Shown here: positions 27,658 through 37,655 of the stretch, in pieces | Layout: each line of letters opens with the position of its first letter | Position numbering within the stretch: position 1 is the first letter of the stretch | Assembly (NCBI GenBank): GCA_026400355.1 | Contig: JAPLPE010000036.1 | Location: forward strand, 122,873-186,872 | Reading direction: 5' to 3' | Source: Rhodobacterales bacterium | GTDB lineage: Bacteria; Pseudomonadota; Alphaproteobacteria; Rhodobacterales; Rhodobacteraceae | Length of the DNA: 64,000 nucleotides | The notes under the pieces: generated by a model | What the model was told of the DNA's origin: nothing | The model's database searches: none | What the model saw: the letters and a program-made list of their open reading frames with translations, nothing else | Program-made: the position numbers and the translations under genes

Positions 27658-28241
27658 AGACCCCCCAGACCCAGATGCGCGCGGAACCGGTTCTTGACCG
27701 CAACCGCATCCCGCGACGGCAAGGAACGGGCCAAGGGTTCAGCGGCGATCCGTAGCACGAACAGACGTGGCCCTGTGGCCCCGGGCCCGATCATCGCCGC
27801 AGCCTCTGCGACCTTGGCCATCGTCCGCACTTCCTGCGCACCGGCCCAGCCACATGCCAGCGCCACGCCGACAAGATCGACCCCGCGACCGGTATGGCTG
27901 AGCTGCATCCCCGTTTCGCCGAAATGCTGATTGTCGAGCACAACCAGCGTGAGGTTCGTGACCCCTGAGGCAGCAATCGTGGCGAATGACCCCATGGCCA
28001 TCAGTTGTTCACCATCCCCGGTGATCACAACCACCTGACGGCCTTGCTGTGCCTGCGCGAGCCCCAGACCGACCAATGCCGCACCGCCCATCGCGCCCCA
28101 GAGGTAGAAGTTTCCAGCCTCATCCCCCGCCGCGTTCACGTCGTAGGTGGGCGAGCCCAGCCCCGTCACGACGAGCCACCCGTCCCGTCTCGCCAAGAGA
28201 GCCGCGACCGCCTCCCGTCGCTTCAAAACCTGCTCTACCAT
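27654..28241 (-). CDS. TPP-dependent decarboxylase-like protein, PP-domain (beta) half
   Basis: 195 residues equivalent to the C-terminal, TPP-pyrophosphate-binding half of enzymes such as sulfopyruvate or phosphonopyruvate decarboxylase. The cofactor motif GDGEQLMAMGSFATI followed by VVLDNQHFGETG fits the GDG...N Mg-TPP signature. FYLWGAMGGAALVGLGLAQA is the helix preceding it. The start overlaps the end of the upstream PYR-domain gene by a few bases. Split alpha/beta organisation is known for ComDE. The substrate here is unknown, and its linkage to pxpABC is the main clue. Confidence 0.7.
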   Translation of the reverse strand: MVEQVLKRREAVAALLARRDGWLVVTGLGSPTYDVNAAGDEAGNFYLWGAMGGAALVGLGLAQAQQGRQVVVITGDGEQLMAMGSFATIAASGVTNLTLVVLDNQHFGETGMQLSHTGRGVDLVGVALACGWAGAQEVRTMAKVAEAAAMIGPGATGPRLFVLRIAAEPLARSLPSRDAVAVKNRFRAHLGLGGL

Positions 28242-28747
28242 TTCTTCCGTCCGATCAGCCGTTGCCCGATCAGCACCGCGATCTGCTGATCCGCGTCAAA
28301 GGCCATGCGCGCGGCCATGGCCACCGTTTCGACCACATCCTCGGCCGTTTCGACCCGTAGCACTGTCAGCCCCATCGCCTCGAGCGTGGGCCGGACCGCC
28401 TGCCCCATCGGAACCTGCCACGGATTGAACTCGCCCCATTCGCCGCGCATCGTGACGAGCATCATGAACGGAAACCGCCCGATCATGGGCAGGGACAGCA
28501 TGTTGATGCAGTTTCCCACACCGCTTGATTGCACCAGCAGGACCGATTTCTGCCCACCCAGCCAGGCACCAACCGAAATAGCAACGCCCTCTTCCTCGGT
28601 TGTGAGGACGTTGCAGACGACGCCGGGATCGGCCGTCAGCCGGTCGATCAGCCGGGCATGGCCCGCGTCCGGGACAAAGCTCATCTGCCCGATACCGGCC
28701 GCCTTGAGCGCGGCATAGATCCCGTCGGGCCAATCCGTGTCGGTCAC
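28235..28747 (-). CDS. TPP-dependent decarboxylase-like protein, PYR-domain (alpha) half
   Basis: 170 residues from a GTG at 28747 that overlaps the upstream stop (GTGA), the reason for choosing it over longer in-frame starts. Features: IYAALKAAGIGQMSFVPDAG, the catalytic Glu that activates the TPP aminopyrimidine in VLTTEEEGVAISVGAWLGG, QSSGVGNCINML, and PFMMLVTMRGEWGE, the pattern of sulfopyruvate/phosphonopyruvate decarboxylase alpha subunits. It should assemble with the beta half encoded immediately downstream. Substrate unknown. Confidence 0.7.
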   Translation of the reverse strand: MTDTDWPDGIYAALKAAGIGQMSFVPDAGHARLIDRLTADPGVVCNVLTTEEEGVAISVGAWLGGQKSVLLVQSSGVGNCINMLSLPMIGRFPFMMLVTMRGEWGEFNPWQVPMGQAVRPTLEAMGLTVLRVETAEDVVETVAMAARMAFDADQQIAVLIGQRLIGRKKW

Positions 28748-30312
28748 ATCATCCACTCCACCGGCAGCACGCCGATCGCTTTGACCAACAGTCGGCTGAA
28801 CCATGTCGTGTTGGGTTCGGTCGTCAAGTTCGCCTCGGTCCCGTCGGGGGCTATTGTGACCCATTCGAGCGTTCGCTGATCGGTCAGCCGCACCTCATAG
28901 GCGTCCTTAGCTGCCACCGCGTCCAATGCGGCGGAAACAGAGGCTGCTATCGACGGGCTTTCGATCAGAAGGCCCATTTCGGTATTCAGACGCGCGGAAC
29001 GCGGATCAAGGTTGAACGACCCGATGAAGATCCGTTGGCCGTCAATCGAAAAGACCTTGGAATGCAGGGAAGAGGCCGATCCAGACAGGAGCCCGGCAAG
29101 ATCACGGTCGACCTGAGGTGCGAGAGGATCGGCCTTCAGTTCGTAGAGCCTGACGCCTCCGGCGAGCAGATCGTCACGGTATTCGGCATAAGAGCCGTGC
29201 ACGGTAAGGACATCTGTCGCCTCTTGCGAATTGGTCAGGACACGCACCGCGACGCCCCGGCCTGCAAGCCCGGTGAACAACCGGGTTCCGTAAGCGCCCG
29301 GCACGAAATAGGCCGAAACAAGATCGACGTTTCTTGTAGCCTTCGTCCCTTCGGCCGACAGGATCGCCCCCAGGCTTTCGATCAAGAGTCCGCCCTCGCC
29401 TGCCTGCCCGAGCCCTTTGGCCGGATCATCGGTGACCAAAGTGACCTTGGCCCATTCGATCGCGTCGGCGCGTTCGGTGACGGTGAGGATCAGAGGGGAG
29501 TCCAGGAGGGCCTGCAAGTAAGGTGCGGCGAAATCCGATGCTTTGGCTGCGGCGACGGCTGTTTCGAGCCTTGCCATGCCTGCGGGCGCAGCGGGAAGGA
29601 TCAGTTCAGCCGGATAGGCCGAGGCGCTGTTCCAGTAGTCGTCGAAGGTGGATGAGACGTCAGCGGCGGCCTGCCCTAACGCCAGAACATCGGTATCGAC
29701 GTAGTGCACGTCCGGCCCAAAAGCAAAGTAGATATCCCCCACATTCCGCCCGCCTACGACCGTGGCAACCCCGTCTGCGGTGAACGACTTGTTGTGCATC
29801 CGGTGGTTCAGCCGGAAGAAATCGAACCCGTAGGACAAAAGCTTTGGCTGGCGCAACATAAACGGGTTGAAGATGCGCACATCCATGTTGGGCAAGGCAT
29901 TCAGCGCCGCCAGTTCCGCATCAAGCCCCGGAATACCATTGTCGTCGAGCAGCAAGCGCACTCGTACCCCGCGCTCTGCTGCCGCTCGCAATTCGTCCAT
30001 GAGCAAGTAGCCTGTCGCATCGGACTGCCAGATGTAGTACTGCACATCCAGTGACATGTCCGCCGTCCGCGCCAGCAGGACGCGCGCCGCAAAGGCATCG
30101 CCCCCGCCAGAAAGGGGCATCACGCCGCTTTCATCCGGATGGGCGGTCTGTAAAGGCAGCACCGCCGCACCAAGCCGGGTCTCTTCAGAGGCCGGGATCG
30201 CCTCGGTCATCTCGATCCCCTCACGATCGGGGAGGGTATAGACGAACCTCAGCGTCAGAAGCGACAGACCAAGCACGACCAAGAGGATTAGAAAGACGCG
30301 GACCAAGCCCAT
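28744..30312 (-). CDS. Phospholipase D family protein (cardiolipin synthase ClsC-like)
   Basis: 522 residues with an N-terminal hydrophobic anchor (VRVFLILLVVLGLSLLTL) and two HKD catalytic motifs: HNKSFTADG plus GGRNVGD near the middle, and HSKVFSIDG plus GSFNLDPRS near the C-terminus, the latter with trailing NTEMGLLI. This matches E. coli YmdC/ClsC-type phosphatidyltransferases more than secreted phospholipases. SD AAGGGG lies eight bases before the ATG. Its stop overlaps the start of the TPP-alpha gene, so it heads the operon, although no metabolic link to the downstream genes is obvious. Confidence 0.8.
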   Translation of the reverse strand: MGLVRVFLILLVVLGLSLLTLRFVYTLPDREGIEMTEAIPASEETRLGAAVLPLQTAHPDESGVMPLSGGGDAFAARVLLARTADMSLDVQYYIWQSDATGYLLMDELRAAAERGVRVRLLLDDNGIPGLDAELAALNALPNMDVRIFNPFMLRQPKLLSYGFDFFRLNHRMHNKSFTADGVATVVGGRNVGDIYFAFGPDVHYVDTDVLALGQAAADVSSTFDDYWNSASAYPAELILPAAPAGMARLETAVAAAKASDFAAPYLQALLDSPLILTVTERADAIEWAKVTLVTDDPAKGLGQAGEGGLLIESLGAILSAEGTKATRNVDLVSAYFVPGAYGTRLFTGLAGRGVAVRVLTNSQEATDVLTVHGSYAEYRDDLLAGGVRLYELKADPLAPQVDRDLAGLLSGSASSLHSKVFSIDGQRIFIGSFNLDPRSARLNTEMGLLIESPSIAASVSAALDAVAAKDAYEVRLTDQRTLEWVTIAPDGTEANLTTEPNTTWFSRLLVKAIGVLPVEWMM

Positions 30313-30436
30313 CAGTGCCCCTTCATTCAGAACGTTTCCACGGACTTAGCAGGCAATGGAGATCTATGCCATCATGGGACCGCGAGCGGCGCGCCCTGAA
30401 CCTGCTTTCACACTGTCACTACTGTTCCGGAAAAAC

Positions 30437-33400
30437 CTAATGCCCTTCCACCGGCACGTCATCAACCCCGGACGACGGCGGAGTATCCTTCCGCCCTTTA
30501 ACCCATTCCCGCATCGACTGGAACACGACATAGAGCGATGGGATGATGAAGATCCCCACCAGCGCCGCCGCCAGCATGCCGCCTGCCACGCCTGTGCCCA
30601 CGGCCCGCCGCGATAGCATCGACGCTCCTTCGGCCGTGACAAGCGGGATCAGGCCCGCGATGAAGGCCAGCGAGGTCATCATCACCGCCCGGAACCGCGC
30701 CTTGGCCCCGGCAACCGCCGAGTCGGTGATCGTGGCCCCCGCTTTGCGCCGCGCCATCGCGAATTCGACGATCAGGATCGCGTTCTTCGCTGCCAGGGCC
30801 AGCAAGACGACCAACCCGATCTGGGCATAGATGTTGAACGGAATTCCCGTCAGCAAGAGCGCACCCACCGCCCCTGCCACGCCGAAGACGACCGACAAGA
30901 GCACCGCAATCGGGATCGTCCAGCTTTCATACAGCGCCACGAGGAACAGGTAGGCAAACAGGACCGCCAACGCGAGGATCATCGTCGTCTGGCCCGCCGC
31001 CTGGATTTCCTGCAGCGCCGTCCCTGTCCAGGAGTAGCTGAAGCCGGGCGGCAAGGTCTGTGCCGACACATCCTGCATCGCGGCCAGCGCCACACCTGAT
31101 GCCACGCCTGGCGCGGGGTTGCCGCTGATCGTGGCCGACCGCGTGTTGTTGTAGCGTTGCAGCATCATCGGCCCGACGGTGTACTCGACACTCGCAAAGG
31201 CGCCGATGGGCACCATCGCCCCGGTATTTGACCGCACCTGCACCCGCGTCACATCGGGCACCGCATTCCGGAAACCCTCGGCCGCCGTCATCCGCACCTG
31301 CCAGCTTCGCCCGAAGAGGTTGAAGTCATTGACATATGCGCTGCCCATTGTCGCGCCCAGTGCCGAAAAGACCTCGGTCAGGGGCACGCCCAATGTGTAG
31401 AGACGTTCGCGGTCGATCGTCAGATAAAGCTGCGGGCTGTCGGCCGAGAAGGTCGTATAGACCTGCGACAAGCTCGGGTTCTGGTTCGCGGCAAAGGACA
31501 GGCCACGCGCCGTGGCGGCCAGTTCGGCGGGGGTCCGGCCCTGCTGCTCCAGCAGTTGATATTCGAACCCCGACCCGTTCCCAAGACCGGGGATCGGCGG
31601 CAGGTTGAAGGCGATCACCAGCGCTTCGCGAATCTGCGTGGCCTGAATGTTGGCCTGCGCAATCGCGTTGAATGCCGAGGTTTCGGCGGTTGTCCGGTCC
31701 GCAAAGGGAAGCATCGAGACCAGTGCAAAGGCCGCGTTCGATTTTACCGTCCCGTCAAGGATTGAATAGCCCACGACGCTGGTCACGTTCTTGACCCCGG
31801 GCAGGCCCCGCAACATCTCCTCGACCGTGGCCTGTGCAGCCTGGGTCCGGTTCACCGAAGAGGCCTCGGGCAGGCGGGTTTCGACGATAAAGGACCCCTG
31901 ATCCTCGGACGGAAGGAACCCGGTCGGGACGGACTTGATCATCCAGCCCGTACCGATGATCGCGATGATCAGCAGCCCGACCCCCAGAATGGCCCGCCGC
32001 GCAATCGCGCCCGCGACCGCCGCATAGCCCGCGCCAAGACCGTCGATGCCGCGCGAAATCAGCCCGAGGATGCCTCGCTTTGGTCCGTGATGCGGCTTGA
32101 GGATAATCGCGCAGAGCGCCGGAGCCAGCGACAGAGCGTTGATCGCCGAAATCACCATCGACACCGAAACCGCCACGGCGAACTGCTGGAACAGCAGGCC
32201 CGAAATGCCCGGGATGAACGCTACCGGGACGAATACCGACAAGAGCACCAGCGTGATCGCGATGATCGCGCCCGTGATCTCGCCCATCGCGGCCCGCGCG
32301 GCATCGGCGGCCGACATGCCCGGATTTTCATGCATCTTGGCCTCGACAGCCTCGACCACCACGATCGCGTCGTCCACCACGATCCCGATGGCCAGCACCA
32401 TCGCCAGCAGGGACACCGTGTTCAGCGAAAAGCCCATTGCATACATGACGGCAAATGTGCCGACGAGCGCCACAGGAACCGCCACCAGCGGAATGATCGT
32501 CGCCCGCAGCGACCCGAGGAAGATGAAGACAACCAGCACGACGAGAATGAACGCCTCGACAAGTGTGTGTTCGACCTCAGTGATGCTTTCTTCGACAAAG
32601 ACCGAACTGTCCGAGACGATTTCGTACCCGGCACCCTGCGGGAAGGTCGGCGCAAGGTCCTCCATCACATGCTTGACACCTTCGGCGGCGGCAATCGCGT
32701 TTCCGCCCGGGGCCAGATAAATCCCGATCAGCGTTGCGGGCTTTCCGTCAAAGGATGTCTGCACATCGCTCGACTTTTCGCCCAGAACGACTTGGGCCAG
32801 GTCACCCACACGGACATTCGATCCGTCCGGGTTTGACCGGACGATGATGCGCGCAAACTCGGCCGGGTCAGACAGGCGCCCCTGCGTCTGGATGTTCAGT
32901 TGCAGCCCCGGGTCTTCGGTCAACGGCTGCCCGCCGACCCGCCCGATGGCTGCCTGCATGTTCTGAGACTGCAACGCGTTCTTGACGTCATTGGGCGTCA
33001 GTTGCAGCGCGGCCAGCTTGTCCACATCCAGATTGACGATCATCGCGAATTCGTTCGCCCCGAAGAGCGATGCATCCCCGACACCTTCGACCCGTTTCAA
33101 AGCATCCAGCAGTGAAATCCGGGTAAAGTTGGTCAGAGTCGCCCCGTCAATCGCAGGTTCTTCGGAGTAAAGCGCCACCCCCAGCAGGAGCGAGGACGAC
33201 TTCTTGGCCACCCGCACACCCATCTGGCGAACTTCGGACGGCAGCATCGGCTCGGCCAATGCCACCCGGTTCTGCACGTTCACTGTCGCAATGTCCGGAT
33301 CTGTCCCCACGGCGAAGGAAATCGTCAGCGTGTAGCTGCCATCCGCCGCCGAAGTGGACTTCATGTAGATCATGTCGTCCACGCCGATGACCTTGTCCTC

Positions 33401-33598
33401 GATCACCTGCGCCACGGTCTGTTCTGTCACCTCGGCCCCGGCACCGGGATAGCTTGCCGTCACCGAAACTTGCGGCGGCACGATGTTGGGAAACTGTTCA
33501 ACGGGCATCACCGACAAGGCGATCAGCCCTGCAAGGAACAACACAATCGAAATGACTGCCGACAGGCGCGGGCGATTGATGAACACATCCGACAGCAT
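30437..33598 (-). CDS. RND multidrug efflux pump, HAE1 family (AcrB/MexB-like)
   Basis: 1053-residue inner-membrane proton/drug antiporter. It starts [28 protein letters not shown] and contains [21 protein letters not shown], the porter domains, the TM4 motif [15 protein letters not shown] carrying the paired Asp residues for proton relay, [19 protein letters not shown], and [12 protein letters not shown] in TM10. Typical length for the family. It is preceded by its adaptor gene with a three-base gap. No outer-membrane factor gene and no TetR-type repressor are adjacent, so a TolC homologue must be supplied from elsewhere. Confidence 0.95.
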   Translation of the reverse strand: MLSDVFINRPRLSAVISIVLFLAGLIALSVMPVEQFPNIVPPQVSVTASYPGAGAEVTEQTVAQVIEDKVIGVDDMIYMKSTSAADGSYTLTISFAVGTDPDIATVNVQNRVALAEPMLPSEVRQMGVRVAKKSSSLLLGVALYSEEPAIDGATLTNFTRISLLDALKRVEGVGDASLFGANEFAMIVNLDVDKLAALQLTPNDVKNALQSQNMQAAIGRVGGQPLTEDPGLQLNIQTQGRLSDPAEFARIIVRSNPDGSNVRVGDLAQVVLGEKSSDVQTSFDGKPATLIGIYLAPGGNAIAAAEGVKHVMEDLAPTFPQGAGYEIVSDSSVFVEESITEVEHTLVEAFILVVLVVFIFLGSLRATIIPLVAVPVALVGTFAVMYAMGFSLNTVSLLAMVLAIGIVVDDAIVVVEAVEAKMHENPGMSAADAARAAMGEITGAIIAITLVLLSVFVPVAFIPGISGLLFQQFAVAVSVSMVISAINALSLAPALCAIILKPHHGPKRGILGLISRGIDGLGAGYAAVAGAIARRAILGVGLLIIAIIGTGWMIKSVPTGFLPSEDQGSFIVETRLPEASSVNRTQAAQATVEEMLRGLPGVKNVTSVVGYSILDGTVKSNAAFALVSMLPFADRTTAETSAFNAIAQANIQATQIREALVIAFNLPPIPGLGNGSGFEYQLLEQQGRTPAELAATARGLSFAANQNPSLSQVYTTFSADSPQLYLTIDRERLYTLGVPLTEVFSALGATMGSAYVNDFNLFGRSWQVRMTAAEGFRNAVPDVTRVQVRSNTGAMVPIGAFASVEYTVGPMMLQRYNNTRSATISGNPAPGVASGVALAAMQDVSAQTLPPGFSYSWTGTALQEIQAAGQTTMILALAVLFAYLFLVALYESWTIPIAVLLSVVFGVAGAVGALLLTGIPFNIYAQIGLVVLLALAAKNAILIVEFAMARRKAGATITDSAVAGAKARFRAVMMTSLAFIAGLIPLVTAEGASMLSRRAVGTGVAGGMLAAALVGIFIIPSLYVVFQSMREWVKGRKDTPPSSGVDDVPVEGH

Positions 33599-33601
33599 GG
33601 C

Positions 33602-34717
33602 TTAGCCCTGACCGGCGAGGGCGGCGTCAACCGTCATGCCCGGCCGGACCTTGTTGACACCTTCGGTGATGACCTGCTCGCCTTCGGACAGGCCGGAGGC
33701 GATCACGGCCAGACCGTCTGCCAACCGTTCCACATCAACACGGCGCGGCTGCACGACGTTGTCAGCCCCCACGACCAGCACATAAGGCCCTGTCAGATCA
33801 CGCTGCACCGCTTGCTGCGGTACGGTCAGTTGCGGCGCCGCCCCTTCTGCCGCGAGGCGGACCGAGACAAGCGCCCCATCCGTGAGCGTACCTTCCGGGT
33901 TCGGAAAGCTCGCACGCATCAGAATCGTATCGGTGCCCTGATTGACGGTCACATCCGCAAAGTTCAGCGTGCCCTGCTGATTGTAAAGCGAGCCGTCCGC
34001 CCGCACGAGGCTCAGCGCCAGCGTCCCCGAAACTTCGGCCGCCTTGGCCTGAAACTGCAGGAGTTCGCGTTCGGGCACAGGAAACTCGACCATCATCGGA
34101 TCGGTCTTTACCAACGTGAGGAGCGGACCGGTTTCGGGCCCGACAAGCGCGCCCACATCCACAGCCGCAAGGCCGACCCGGCCCACAAAGGGTGCCTTGA
34201 CCTCGGCATAAGAGAGGTTCAGCGCCGCCTGATCCCGCTGCGCTTCAAGCCGGCGGACATCGGCCACGCGGCCCTGATAATCGGCCTCGGCCCGCTGCAG
34301 GACCGCATCGGCGGCCGATCCGCGCTGGTTCAGTTCCTTCTGCCGGTCCCGTTCGATCAGGGCGAGTGCCTCGGCCGACTGCGCAGACGCGACCGAGGCT
34401 TCGGCCTGGTCGAGAGCAAAGCGGTAGGTATCATCCTCAAGCCGGAAGAGCACCTTCCCTTCAGCGACTGTCCCGCCTTCGACAAAGCCGATTTCCTGCA
34501 CAAACCCGCTGATCCGTGCCCGCAGGTCCACCTTTTGTGAGGCGACGACCCGACCGTTGAAGGCGGCCGTCTGGCTAACCTCGGTCATCTCGGCCACAGC
34601 CACCACGACACGCGGCACCTGCTGCGCCGAAACCGGTCCGACAGCGACCAGAACGGCCAGAAGGGCGGCAGGCAGGGCAGAACCCGCGCCACAAAGGGAA
34701 ATGAGAATTCTGTTCAT
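33602..34717 (-). CDS. RND efflux periplasmic adaptor (AcrA/MexA-like)
   Basis: 371 residues with a signal peptide (MNRILISLCGAGSALPAALLAVLVAVGPVSA). It has the membrane-fusion protein layout: VAVAEMTEVSQTAAFNGRVVASQKVDLRARISGF (barrel/lipoyl strand), a helical hairpin (about 95-165, ASVASAQSAEALALIERDR), LSYAEVKAPFVGRVGLAAVDVG and the C-terminal barrel ending PGMTVDAALAG. No lipobox Cys, so it is probably anchored otherwise or soluble. The start at ATG 34717 has GAGG just upstream; the longer open frame is non-coding. Operon with the pump gene. Confidence 0.88.
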   Translation of the reverse strand: MNRILISLCGAGSALPAALLAVLVAVGPVSAQQVPRVVVAVAEMTEVSQTAAFNGRVVASQKVDLRARISGFVQEIGFVEGGTVAEGKVLFRLEDDTYRFALDQAEASVASAQSAEALALIERDRQKELNQRGSAADAVLQRAEADYQGRVADVRRLEAQRDQAALNLSYAEVKAPFVGRVGLAAVDVGALVGPETGPLLTLVKTDPMMVEFPVPERELLQFQAKAAEVSGTLALSLVRADGSLYNQQGTLNFADVTVNQGTDTILMRASFPNPEGTLTDGALVSVRLAAEGAAPQLTVPQQAVQRDLTGPYVLVVGADNVVQPRRVDVERLADGLAVIASGLSEGEQVITEGVNKVRPGMTVDAALAGQG

Positions 34718-34909
34718 CGTCCTCACCGTATGTGTTGGGGTGTCCCCGATCACGGTCAGTAATGCCGCAATCCACAGGAAGGTAAACCCGTCTTCGTGGA
34801 CCCTGTGCATCGCCAGTGATGGAACCTTCACTGTTTCAAAGGTTTTCCTTGTGTGGCGGATTTCTGCCACCGTAGAAGTAACCACCTTAACCAAAACAGG
34901 AGGCTCAAA

Positions 34910-35437
34910 ATGGGCGGCTGGGTATTCATGCTTATCGCCGGCGTCATAGCGCTGGTCGGCGGCATCTTCGCACTTTTCAATCCCTTGGCGGCATCTATCA
35001 CTGCTGTCCTTCTGACAGCGTGGATCTTCATCATCGTCGGTGTCATCGAAATCTTCGGCGTGTTCACGGCTACCGGCTGGGGTGGCCGCCTTTGGGCGCT
35101 ACTTCTCGGGGCGCTGTGTATCTTTCTCGGGATATGGATTCTTCAAAACCCGATTGAATCTGGCCTGGCACTGACCTGGCTCGTGGGGATTCTCTTCCTT
35201 GCCACGGGTGTGACAAAGGTCATCCTGTCCTTCGGTGTGCGTGGCACGGGTTACTTCTGGATCGTGTTGCTCTCGGGCATCCTCTCTGTCGTACTCGGCG
35301 TCATGGTCCTCTCGAACTTCCCCTATTCCGCTGCGGTCGTCCTTGGCACGCTCCTTGCCATCGAACTGATCTCGAGCGGCGTTGCCAACATCGCGCTGGC
35401 CCTCCGCCTGCGTGAAACCGGCCCCAAGACGGCGTGA
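34910..35437 (+). CDS. HdeD-family / DUF308 membrane protein
   Basis: 175 residues with six hydrophobic segments in the repeated DUF308 pattern: GVIALVGGIFALFNPLAASI, LLTAWIFIIVGVIEIF, GALCIFLGIWILQNP, LAFLATGVTK-type loop, and VVLGVMVLSNFPYSAAVVLGTLLAIELISSG. HdeD proteins are associated with acid resistance in enterics; a role here is unproven. An ideal AGGAGG lies seven bases before the ATG. Only 16 bases separate its stop from the next membrane gene, so the two are probably co-transcribed. Confidence 0.8.
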   Translation: MGGWVFMLIAGVIALVGGIFALFNPLAASITAVLLTAWIFIIVGVIEIFGVFTATGWGGRLWALLLGALCIFLGIWILQNPIESGLALTWLVGILFLATGVTKVILSFGVRGTGYFWIVLLSGILSVVLGVMVLSNFPYSAAVVLGTLLAIELISSGVANIALALRLRETGPKTA

Positions 35438-35453
35438 TCCAGGGGTAAACCTG

Positions 35454-36533
35454 ATGCGCGGCGCCCCGTTCCTGAACCTCGTTCTGGCGGTGGCGCTTGC
35501 GCTGATGGTGGGGTGGCTGCTGATCATCGGGCGCAGCCTGCTGATCCCGGTGTTCGCAGCCGTCATCATCGCTTACGTCCTTTCCGAAACTTCGGAATGG
35601 TTGGGAAGCCTGCCTGTCGTCAGCAGGCTTCCCGTACTCCTGCGGCACACGATCCTTCTTGGTGCGTTTACGCTGATCTTTGTGTCCTTCACGTTCATCG
35701 TGACGTCGACCATCGACGATCTTCTGGCTGCCGCTCCCCGCTATCAGACCAATCTCGAGGCGTTATCGAACGACCTCACTGTCCGGTTTGGCTTTGACCT
35801 GCCGCCCACATGGGACGACATGTGGGATGCAACCATCGGCAAGCTGAACCTGCAGGCGATCATGATCGTACTGCTGGGCTGGGTTCTCACCTTTGGCCTG
35901 ACGGCGTTCCTGATCGTGGTCTATGTGGGCTTCATCATCGCCGAACGCGGAACCTTTTCGGAGAAGTTGATCAAGGCGTTCCCCAACCGTGAACAGGCCG
36001 AGGCCACGGCCCAAATCATTGTCGAGGTCAATTCCCAGATTGGTCGCTACCTTGCGGTCAAGACCTTCATCAACGTCGTTCTGGGCGTGCTGTGCTACAT
36101 CATCCTGTGGTGGATGGAGGTGGACTTTGCCCTCTTCTGGGCCTTGGTGATCGCGTTTTCAAACTACATCCCCTATGTCGGATCGATCGTCGGGGTGTCC
36201 TTTCCGGCCATCCTTTCATTGGCGCAGTTCAACTCGATTCAGGAATCCATCGTCCTGACCCTGCTCCTGACATCGGCGCAGATTGCTGTCGGCAATTTCC
36301 TTGACCCATGGCTTGTCGGGCGGCAACTGAACCTCAGCCCGCTGGTCATCATCATTTCCTTATCGATCTGGGCCTCGCTCTGGGGCATCCCCGGCGCCAT
36401 ACTTGCCATTCCGATGACATCGATGCTGACGATCATCTTTGCGAGCTTTGACTCGACCCGCTTTATTGCTGTCCTGCTGTCGGCACGTGGCGATGTGCCA
36501 AGGGCAACAGGCCCGGCGGCAGTCAAGGGCTGA
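35454..36533 (+). CDS. AI-2E family transporter (PerM/YhhT-like)
   Basis: 359-residue polytopic protein of the PF01594 family, which includes putative AI-2 exporters and Na+/H+-linked permeases. It starts MRGAPFLNLVLAVALALMV and has the GRSLLIPVFAAVIIAYVL helix pair, a periplasmic domain (about 90-145), VVYVGFIIAERGTFSEK, the QIGRYLAVKTFINVVLG segment, and the conserved C-terminal SNYIPYVGSIVG with NFLDPWLVGRQLNLSPLVI and WGIPGAILAIPMTSML. The substrate is unknown; the family name does not prove AI-2 transport. Confidence 0.8.
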   Translation: MRGAPFLNLVLAVALALMVGWLLIIGRSLLIPVFAAVIIAYVLSETSEWLGSLPVVSRLPVLLRHTILLGAFTLIFVSFTFIVTSTIDDLLAAAPRYQTNLEALSNDLTVRFGFDLPPTWDDMWDATIGKLNLQAIMIVLLGWVLTFGLTAFLIVVYVGFIIAERGTFSEKLIKAFPNREQAEATAQIIVEVNSQIGRYLAVKTFINVVLGVLCYIILWWMEVDFALFWALVIAFSNYIPYVGSIVGVSFPAILSLAQFNSIQESIVLTLLLTSAQIAVGNFLDPWLVGRQLNLSPLVIIISLSIWASLWGIPGAILAIPMTSMLTIIFASFDSTRFIAVLLSARGDVPRATGPAAVKG

Positions 36534-36537
36534 ACAA

Positions 36538-36981
36538 TCAGCCCCCGCTGATCTTTTCGATCGCCTTCGCAATCCGGCGCGCCCGCGTTTCCGCTGTCTT
36601 GGCCTCGTCAATGGCGCGCACATGCTCCTTGCGGTGGCTATAGGCCATTGCGCCAAACCGGCCCAGCACCCCGGCCGCGTCCAATGCCGCAGCAAAGTCC
36701 TGCGGGACCGCGACCTCCCGCAGCCCGGCGTCAAGCTCAAGCGTCACCTCGACCACGTCCCCCGCCGCCACACCTCCGGCGGGCCCGCGGTGTTCGGCGG
36801 CAACCCCGATCATGAAATCGCCCCCCATCACCGCCACCGTGCTGCGATACGCATAACCATTGATTGTCACCTTGACCGGGGGCCGCTTGCCCGCACCCAA
36901 GGCCGCGACCACCTCGGGCGGTACGATCATCCCCAGCACATTCCGCTGATCCCCGCCCACCAGAGTCGTCGTGAACTTCAT
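36538..36981 (-). CDS. DUF1905 / YdeI-type small protein
   Basis: 147 residues. The N-terminal DUF1905 domain (MKFTTTLVGGDQRNVLGMIVPPEVVAALGAGKRPPVKV; barrel with GYAYRSTVAVMGGDFMIGV) is followed by a short YdeI-like helical tail (FAAALDAAGVLGRFGAMAYSHRKEHVRAIDEAKTAETRARRI). The latter resembles the C-terminal repeats of bacteriocin-protection proteins. Function unknown. The start was taken at MKFTTTL, not at the longer open frame. It ends four bases from the convergent transporter gene and lies downstream of ureG on the same strand, perhaps transcribed with it by read-through. Confidence 0.75.
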   Translation of the reverse strand: MKFTTTLVGGDQRNVLGMIVPPEVVAALGAGKRPPVKVTINGYAYRSTVAVMGGDFMIGVAAEHRGPAGGVAAGDVVEVTLELDAGLREVAVPQDFAAALDAAGVLGRFGAMAYSHRKEHVRAIDEAKTAETRARRIAKAIEKISGG

Positions 36982-37041
36982 GCTTTGTCCCTCACCGATC
37001 GGGGGCATCCTGAAACGCTGCCGTCCGACTGGCAAGCACCG

Positions 37042-37653
37042 TCAAAGACCTCCCATTTGACGCACCAGCCCGATGATCTCGTCCAGCCCCTTGCCATGCC
37101 GGAGGCTTGCAAACACAAAGGGCCGCCCCTCGCGCATCCGCGCCGCGTCGCGGTCCATCACGTCAAGCGAGGCGCCCACATACGGCGCAAGGTCCGTCTT
37201 GTTGATCACGAGAATATCTGACCGCCGGATCGCAGGCCCGCCCTTGCGCGGGATCTCCTCCCCCGCTGCCACGTCGATCAAATAGATCGTCAGGTCCGCC
37301 AGTTCCGGGCTGAACGTAGCCGACAGGTTGTCGCCCCCGCTCTCAATCACGATCAGGTCCAGATCGGGATGCCGCCCCCGCAATTCAGCGACAGCGGCCA
37401 GATTGATCGACGCATCCTCGCGGATTGCCGTATGCGGGCAGCCACCGGTTTCGACGCCCATCACCCGGTCCTGCGGGAGGATCTGCATGCGCATCAGCGC
37501 CTCGGCATCCTCCTGAGTGTAGATGTCATTGGTGATCACAGCAACCGAGAGTTCGTCCTTCAACGCCCGGGCGAGGCTAGCCGTCAGCGTCGTCTTGCCC
37601 GCGCCGACCGGTCCTCCGATCCCCAGTTTCAACGGTCCGTTGGGTGAGGCCAC
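37042..37653 (-). CDS. ureG: Urease accessory GTPase UreG
   Basis: GTPase that drives nickel delivery to apo-urease with UreE, UreF and UreD/H. 203 residues from GTG 37653, chosen because AAGGAG lies seven bases upstream and the start sits just after the preceding stop. P-loop [25 protein letters not shown], the metal-binding CPH in [33 protein letters not shown], and the [11 protein letters not shown] base-recognition motif are all intact. Confidence 0.93.
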   Translation of the reverse strand: MASPNGPLKLGIGGPVGAGKTTLTASLARALKDELSVAVITNDIYTQEDAEALMRMQILPQDRVMGVETGGCPHTAIREDASINLAAVAELRGRHPDLDLIVIESGGDNLSATFSPELADLTIYLIDVAAGEEIPRKGGPAIRRSDILVINKTDLAPYVGASLDVMDRDAARMREGRPFVFASLRHGKGLDEIIGLVRQMGGL

Positions 37654-37655
37654 GA

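Noticed and set aside
32087..32836. Plus-strand 249-codon open frame
   Set aside because: Antisense to the RND pump; Arg/His/Asp-rich shadow translation with no family resemblance.
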